Positions 58,516-64,000 of a DNA stretch of 64,000 bases are shown here, one piece after another. Source of the stretch: Syngnathus acus (taxonomy: Eukaryota > Chordata > Actinopteri > Syngnathiformes > Syngnathidae); NCBI RefSeq assembly GCF_901709675.1, contig NC_051105.1, forward strand, positions 7,433,104-7,497,103, read 5' to 3'. The notes under the pieces were generated by a model that was not told the origin of the DNA, ran no database searches, and saw only the letters and a list, made by a program, of their open reading frames with translations. Position 1 is the stretch's first letter; every line of letters begins with the position of its first letter. The position numbers and the translations under genes were made by a program.

Positions 58516-59214
58516 TACCGAGAAGGCCAATATGCAGTTATACATGGATATGTATATAGATTTTTCTCATGTTGCTTGACAATAGTCCAATTCAAAGGAA
58601 TTTAGTTTTTCTACGATTTCTCGTGACGTTCCTCGGGGAACAGTTTGCATAGTCTGAATATGGGAAATGTAATAATTCACATTACCTCGCATGACGGGCC
58701 ACTTTCCAATTTTTGCGTTCATTGGCACGATGAAACTCTATAAGAAACAGCTGCTAAAGCACGACGGCATTACCGGCGTGGCTCAGTTATGCGTTCAAAG
58801 CAGAAACAGCTGTGTTTGGAGGAATTCAAGTCTTCAGTAAAGCGTAAAGGTGAGTTTGCAGGAGAAGTGATGGTTTCATCTAAAAATCTTGGCACGCGGT
58901 GCGCATAGCGTGAGCGTTTTTCATCCTGCATCAGCAGAAGTGTCTCATGGGGAGAAATTTAGTAGAAAACAAGCTAAACGGGATGAGAAGTCAAGAGATA
59001 GCACTTGTTTCAAATTATATCCAACATGGGACGTGTTAGGTTCTCCTAAATTCATTTCAAAGCACTACTTCACTAACCGGACACTTAATTAGGAACACAA
59101 TCTCAAGTGCTGAATTGAAACTTCTAGAAACTTCCTGAAATGCGTTATTTTATTTCAAGTTTATTCTTGTGGTTGTAGATTATGGTTCAGTCACATTGCA
59201 CTGTGATTTGGTCA

Positions 59215-59345
59215 CTTCCGTCCATCCATTTTATCCTCATTAGAGTCGCTGGTGGGCTGGAGACGAACTCACATTCACACTTAGAAAATTTACAGTCTTC
59301 AAAAAACCTAACATGCTTGTTTTTTTGGAATGTGGGAGGATACAG
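59215..59345 (-). mobile_element. SINE fragment, inverted, with internal deletion
   Basis: Reverse complement of the SINE 3' half: CCATCCATTTTATCCTCA (tail), ACATTCACACTTAGAAAATT, TCTTCAAAAAACCTAACATG and GGAATGTGGGAGG, i.e. the TCCCACAT..CATG..GAAGA..TAGG series. The central part between GGATAGGCTCC and GTGAATGTGAG is shortened. Confidence 0.6.
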
Positions 59346-62300
59346 TATTAAACGGTGTGTTCAGTAAAAAGCTGTGCCGCTCCCTATCAAGTAAGACATG
59401 TCTATTTATCGATTATTCAATTATTCCATGACATTAACTGTAATTGGCTGGCAACTAGTGAAATCGAAATGGACGGCTATACTGTAATTATACCGGTAGC
59501 TACTACCTGTTGCCTGACATTTTTTTTTATTTCTGTAATCAGGCAGAAATGTGTAATGTAAGAATCAAGTGTGTTTACTTAAAGATAAATAATGCCTGTA
59601 TTCTGGAAAAACCAAGTGGAGACTTTTTTACGGATCATTGGTCACCTTGTGTTGTGGCATTTAAGGCAGCCTACATAAAAAATAAAAAATAAATCCATGT
59701 TTTTAAAGTACAGAACTTAAATAGAACTTGCATTGCCATTGCATGTAACGGAAACTGTGCATTAGCGATTGTGGCAACCATATGAAGGCTACTTTTTGCT
59801 CCACATGACTTAATCGAGTGTGACAGCAGCTCTGAGCCAAACTCCAATAGTGCTGATTAGTTGGTCAACAGATGCTGCCGAGAGACAACAATGAGCGATG
59901 GTCATTTTAAAAAATTCATTGATGTTTTTAATTTTTAACTTGAAGCTTCAGTGAGAAGCAGGCAGGTTGCACGCCTCAAGGGCACGACGACCATCTCGCG
60001 CAAATTTGCTGAGGTGCTCATATAGCCTCGCCTCTATATGACTCATTCAAAAGCGTTGATCAAAAGGTGTCTATTCAAGAGATGACATTATCCGGAGATG
60101 AGAGATGAAATTGTTTGCTCAATGTGTCGTCGGCACGGATGCAAAGGTGCGAGCGCGTAGGTTATACTAGGCATTCGGGAACAGGTGGGCCTTTCATCAA
60201 ATATGCAACCCGGCTTCTTAGACACGGCTATGATAGACGTGCCAGATGGGATTATTCATTGTTTCTTTTCTTTGTTTAATTTGTTGTGTGCGAAACAACA
60301 GGGCTGTCAGAAATGTTGACACCGATAGTTTGCCAACAACTCAAACTGAAAGAAAAACCTTGCAAACCTTTGTTTGCACCTGAGTGACAAAGCATTGTAT
60401 ATAAATAATAAATTCAATGATGAATTAAATCCACTTTCAAGAAATAAACATTGCTTTATTTTGAGTCACTTGATTGTCAGTTTTGTGTTAGGCAGTTTGT
60501 CAGAATTTTCTGAATGTAATGAATAATCTAGTTTGTAAATGAACTTCTTACTTTTATAATCAAGTCATCATTAAAGTAACTAACTTTGGAAGTCAAGGCA
60601 ACTGGCGACACTGTTGGGATACTAGCTGACATTGAATTCGCACCAATCAAATAAGTTGAGTGAACTGGGCTGTGTGATTTTTCTTTTTCTTTTTTTTAAT
60701 AAACGGGCTTATTTATACCAAACTCCAAATATGGTAGCAGAATGTCATGCTCAACAGTGACCTCAGCATAATTGCACTCAAGTCATGCTCGCAATCCCGG
60801 AGTTTTATTGTGGTCAAAGCGATGCCTTGGAGCTAGGCGGAGTCAGGGTTAAAAGGCAAAATCTAACAGCTCCATCGGTATAAACTGTTTGTCAGAGCAA
60901 GGCCACGATTCCGCCTGCGGATGAGCTGGTTTGAGGCTGTTTGCAGATGCATGCTCAGAATTCAAATGCTATTCCGTTATCGAACCTTTTGTATAAGTAC
61001 AAAAATACAACAGAACCTTGAAAATTCCTTTCAAAACTTACTTAGACTGTCTGAGATTGCTCAAAATAACTATTATGGATGGATGACCTCTCAAATAAAC
61101 CCAGTGAACCTTCAGCCTCCCATTGGTAGAATATCTTATTTTCGTTCTACAATGACAATAGTCATTCTATTCTCATTCTATTGAGGGGAAATATGAGGTG
61201 AAGATCGCAGAATGGGAATTTTGCCTCATTCGGTATAACACATCGCCTTTGCTTTTATTATTATTTACAATAATAATAATTGTTTTATTTATATTAACCT
61301 TTATTGATATTTGTTTTGTTATTTTGTTTTTAGCCCGTGGCTCTGAGTTTAGGTCATTAAAATGGATACTCAAACAACATAAATTCTTCCACAATGTGAA
61401 ATTGACGCTTAAAACAATTGTTGTACTGTTTAAAAAAAACTAAATATTGTGATGACAGTTTGACATAAGGAATGGATTATTTCTATTTCCATATTTCCCT
61501 ACAGAAATATAAAAGTGGTTACTAGCTATATAGATAGCTAGATAGATAATCTATTTATCAAGTGAAGAAACTCAAAATGTTATTATTGCGTGCAGCATCC
61601 TGGAACAAATTGTGATCGACTCCAGCTCCACCAAAATAAGCAAACTCAGCATCACTGTCACTTCCTGGAGGTGACAAGGTCCCCTTTTGTCATACAAACA
61701 AAGAGCACAATTTGTTACCTGCATTCATTTGAAAACATGTCACATCGACGGCCAATAACTATTGTCTGGATTGAGCTAGCGCCAGAGATAAAACGTTCCG
61801 ATACGAAGGAGGCCACATCACAATAAAGTCGCATTCGATGTCATCGTTTGTTTACACTCAGCCATGAGCTCCCGCTGAAATACGAGCGCTTATATTAGTT
61901 GATCCTTGGCCGCTTGCATAAGGGCATAAATGAGCTTCGCTGGAGTGTGTAATGTGCACAGGTTCTCCAGCATCATGTAATGGAATGGAGAGGATTAGAA
62001 AGGTTAAATGGGAGTACCTGCACGGTGGGGCTGGGGTGATCAGGATTGGCCGATGATGTATTACCAGACCAAAGTGACCTTCCTGTCTGTCACAGACACC
62101 GAGACTGATCCGTGAAGAGCTGTCAAGTTGATGCTTTACGATGCCGTCTTTGGATTTCTACGCTATCCTTCTGCTCCAATCGCAAATCACCTGCTGTTCA
62201 TGCTCCTTTATGGCACCGTCATTGTTAATGGGGACGCATTATTGAAAAGTGTCTTCTTAATTGCTTGTATATATATATATATAGCCGGAATGCCTGCCCA

Positions 62301-62737
62301 CCTGTCAAGTAGGGAATGATGTAGTTCCATTTTCGGACACTAGGTGGTACAACATAAAATTGGAAAGATTAGAAAACAGGAAGTATCAGGCTCGTTCTTT
62401 GCAGATGAGATTGTCCTCTTTACTCCTGCATTTAATGTCAACAGAAAGCAATGGCTGTAAGTTCATTTTACAATATATATCTTTGGAAATAATTATTCAT
62501 TTATATTCCGGGATGGTAAAAATGGGATTTATTTACTGGAAACTGTGACTGGACCTCTTCTTGCTCTCAATATTTATTCTTGAATGTGGTTGTATTATTT
62601 TAAAGTGTGTTTGAAGACCTTCAAGTGCCATTCATGCTATAAAAAACATGCTTAGGTAGTATTTAGGGTGTTTCTATATTGCATATTTCTCTTGCAGTAT
62701 TGTGGGGCTGGTGTGCAATATGACCTAACCCCCCTCA

Positions 62738-63165
62738 ATGGAGCAGGATTTACAGGATAAGTTTCAGATTTGGCCTGTGTTTTGTCTGCCGAGACACATT
62801 CGAACCAATTACACGTTTAACCAACTCCAAAACCAGAGAGCTGGTCTACGGATCAAAAAACAAGCTATTGTGAAAGCTGAGAGAAGCTGGCTAACCATTC
62901 AGAAACTCTGGCAAAAATGCAATACAACCATTTGGAATGTCCTGAAGAAGAAAGAAACCACTAACAGCTAGCAAGTAAACAACCTCAAACAGTTAGATCA
63001 ATGAAACAAAGAAGCTGTTGATGACAGAAACATTGTGAGAGCTGTAAAGAATGCCCACAGTGTGTGACTTTAGCAAAACATCCAAAGGTCAGGACTGAAG
63101 GTATTACAAACAACTGTATGTGAAATGAGAAAAAGTATAATAAAAGCAATACCATCATAATCCAG
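62738..63165 (+). mobile_element. Tc1-like transposon remnant (5' transposase region)
   Basis: Translation of the plus strand gives SWLTIQKLWQKCNTTIWNVL followed by KKKET, then after stops VDDRNIVRAVKNAHS. This is the helix-turn-helix and linker of Tc1 transposases, whose usual form includes TVWYILKKKE..TG..RPGRP..TVVDDR. Several in-frame stops are present and the catalytic domain and ends are missing. A different Tc1 subfamily from the copy at 1-815. Confidence 0.6.
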
Positions 63166-63700
63166 TGCAATATGTCTTCTTCAAGGGCTGCTCCTCTTCA
63201 ATGTAATCTGATGATGTCATCCAGGAGGAGGAATTCAAACAAACGATGGCATTTGGTGCTGCCGAGGGGATTTTTATTTGAGCGCTGACTCCAACTCGCA
63301 TCTCATCCGTCGTGACGGCCCAAAATGGCCCCGCGACGGTTGCTATTCCGAGACATTGTTTAAATGCTTTGTGACGATACTGTTCACGTAAAAAGCAGGA
63401 GGAAGGGAATACTTGAATTTTATAAGGTGAGATGAACGAGCAGAACTGGGAATTGTCTCCAGTTTGTTTAATGTTGCATTAGTAGTTAATGTCCCAGGAA
63501 ATCCTGCATGCACCGTTACAAAAACAATCAGTCATGTTCCTGTGCGCCATGTTTTTTCACAGATAGCATGCATATCGTTGACATTGTATATATTCTCTCA
63601 TGAGTCATGATTTCACCTGTCACTTGGCACTTAGCAACAGGAGCTCAGGGTCTGCTCATTTAATGCGGTTTTATATAACATTAAATGTCATCGACAGGAT
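63166..63700. other. Intron sequence, nothing recognised
   Basis: Part of the presumed glypican intron 1. No repeat family, RNA gene or exon identified. Confidence 0.5.
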
Positions 63701-63945
63701 GTGGAGCGAGCGATTAGCACGTCTGACTCACAACTCGGAAGATGGTTTTCAAATCTCAGCTGTGGTTTTCGTGGATGGATTTTGTTCCCCCTCTCAGCGA
63801 TGATGCAAATGTTAAGGGAATGGTTGTCTGTCTTTACACGTACTTTGTAATTGAGCGGCGACCAGTCCAAGGTGTAATCTGTCTTTCCCCCGATGTCAGC
63901 TGGCTCCAGCTCACCACGACGCTGAACAAGATAAGCACAATGAGC
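63700..63945 (+). mobile_element. Old degenerate SINE copy
   Basis: Diverged copy of the fish SINE: GATTAGCACGTCTGACTCAC (head), GTTTTCAAATCTCAGC (decayed B-box), GCGGCGACCAGTCCAAGGTG, GATGTCAGCTGGCTCCAGCT and GAACAAGATAAGCAC (tail). No clear target-site duplication. Confidence 0.6.
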
Positions 63946-64000
63946 AGATGGTTTTGCAGATGCGAGGGATTTAAAAGGTTTATTAGGGGGGAAAAAACAT

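Larger units (their letters stand above)
55742..64000 (+). other. Glypican intron 1 (continues past the window)
   Basis: Follows the splice donor at 55742. I find no second exon (expected to start with the ..C-P-Q....TCC cysteine cluster). The intron contains SINE copies, a Tc1-like remnant and simple repeats listed separately. GC-balanced patches at about 56880-57130 and 59960-60260 may be regulatory. A 168-codon open frame at 57686-58192 begins in the SINE tail and shows no domain. Confidence 0.6.

Noticed and set aside
1-64000. CRISPR arrays, bacterial operons, tRNA or rRNA genes
   Set aside because: Looked for regularly spaced repeats and RNA-gene signatures; the only tRNA-like sequences are SINE heads, and the DNA is clearly vertebrate.

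Overview
The window is genomic DNA from a ray-finned fish, most likely a percomorph teleost with a compact genome. Three things point that way. The genes are vertebrate single-copy genes with vertebrate splice signals. The interspersed repeats are typical of fish: Tc1-like transposons, a tRNA-derived SINE ending in a GGAT tail, and TA-flanked MITEs. The locus is also very compressed. Genes matching human chromosome 13q31 (SLITRK5, MIR17HG, a glypican), which are spread over several megabases in human, lie here within about 47 kb. I see no bacterial or viral genes.

Layout, left to right. 1-815: end of a decayed Tc1-like transposon. 816-8200: non-coding. 8.2-11.6 kb (+): slitrk5, a synaptic LRR membrane protein encoded in one exon, with a probable non-coding first exon upstream. 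11.6-33.0 kb: gene-poor DNA with a few transposon remnants and some possible conserved regulatory elements. 33.1-36.9 kb (-): fastkd5, a mitochondrial RNA-processing protein, also in one coding exon preceded by a splice acceptor. 38.2-42.1 kb (+): the miR-17~92 locus, with a CpG-rich promoter region, all six hairpins in canonical order (mir-17, 18a, 19a, 20a, 19b, 92a) within 41136-41925, and a poly(A) signal at 42081. 42.1-55.1 kb: non-coding. 55.59-55.74 kb (+): first coding exon of a glypican that resembles GPC6, ending at a consensus splice donor. 55.74-64.0 kb: its first intron, carrying a young SINE with perfect target-site duplications and several older repeats.

Functionally this is a developmental-regulatory neighbourhood: a synaptic adhesion receptor, an oncogenic/proliferative microRNA polycistron and a heparan-sulfate proteoglycan. 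A housekeeping mitochondrial gene (fastkd5, on a different chromosome in human) sits between slitrk5 and the miRNA cluster. The most notable details are the complete miR-17~92 cluster with a compensated base change inside mature miR-19a-3p, the apparent absence of a GPC5-like first exon between the cluster and the GPC6-like exon, and several strong inverted repeats in the presumed miR-17~92 host transcript. I found no evidence for a wholly new system.
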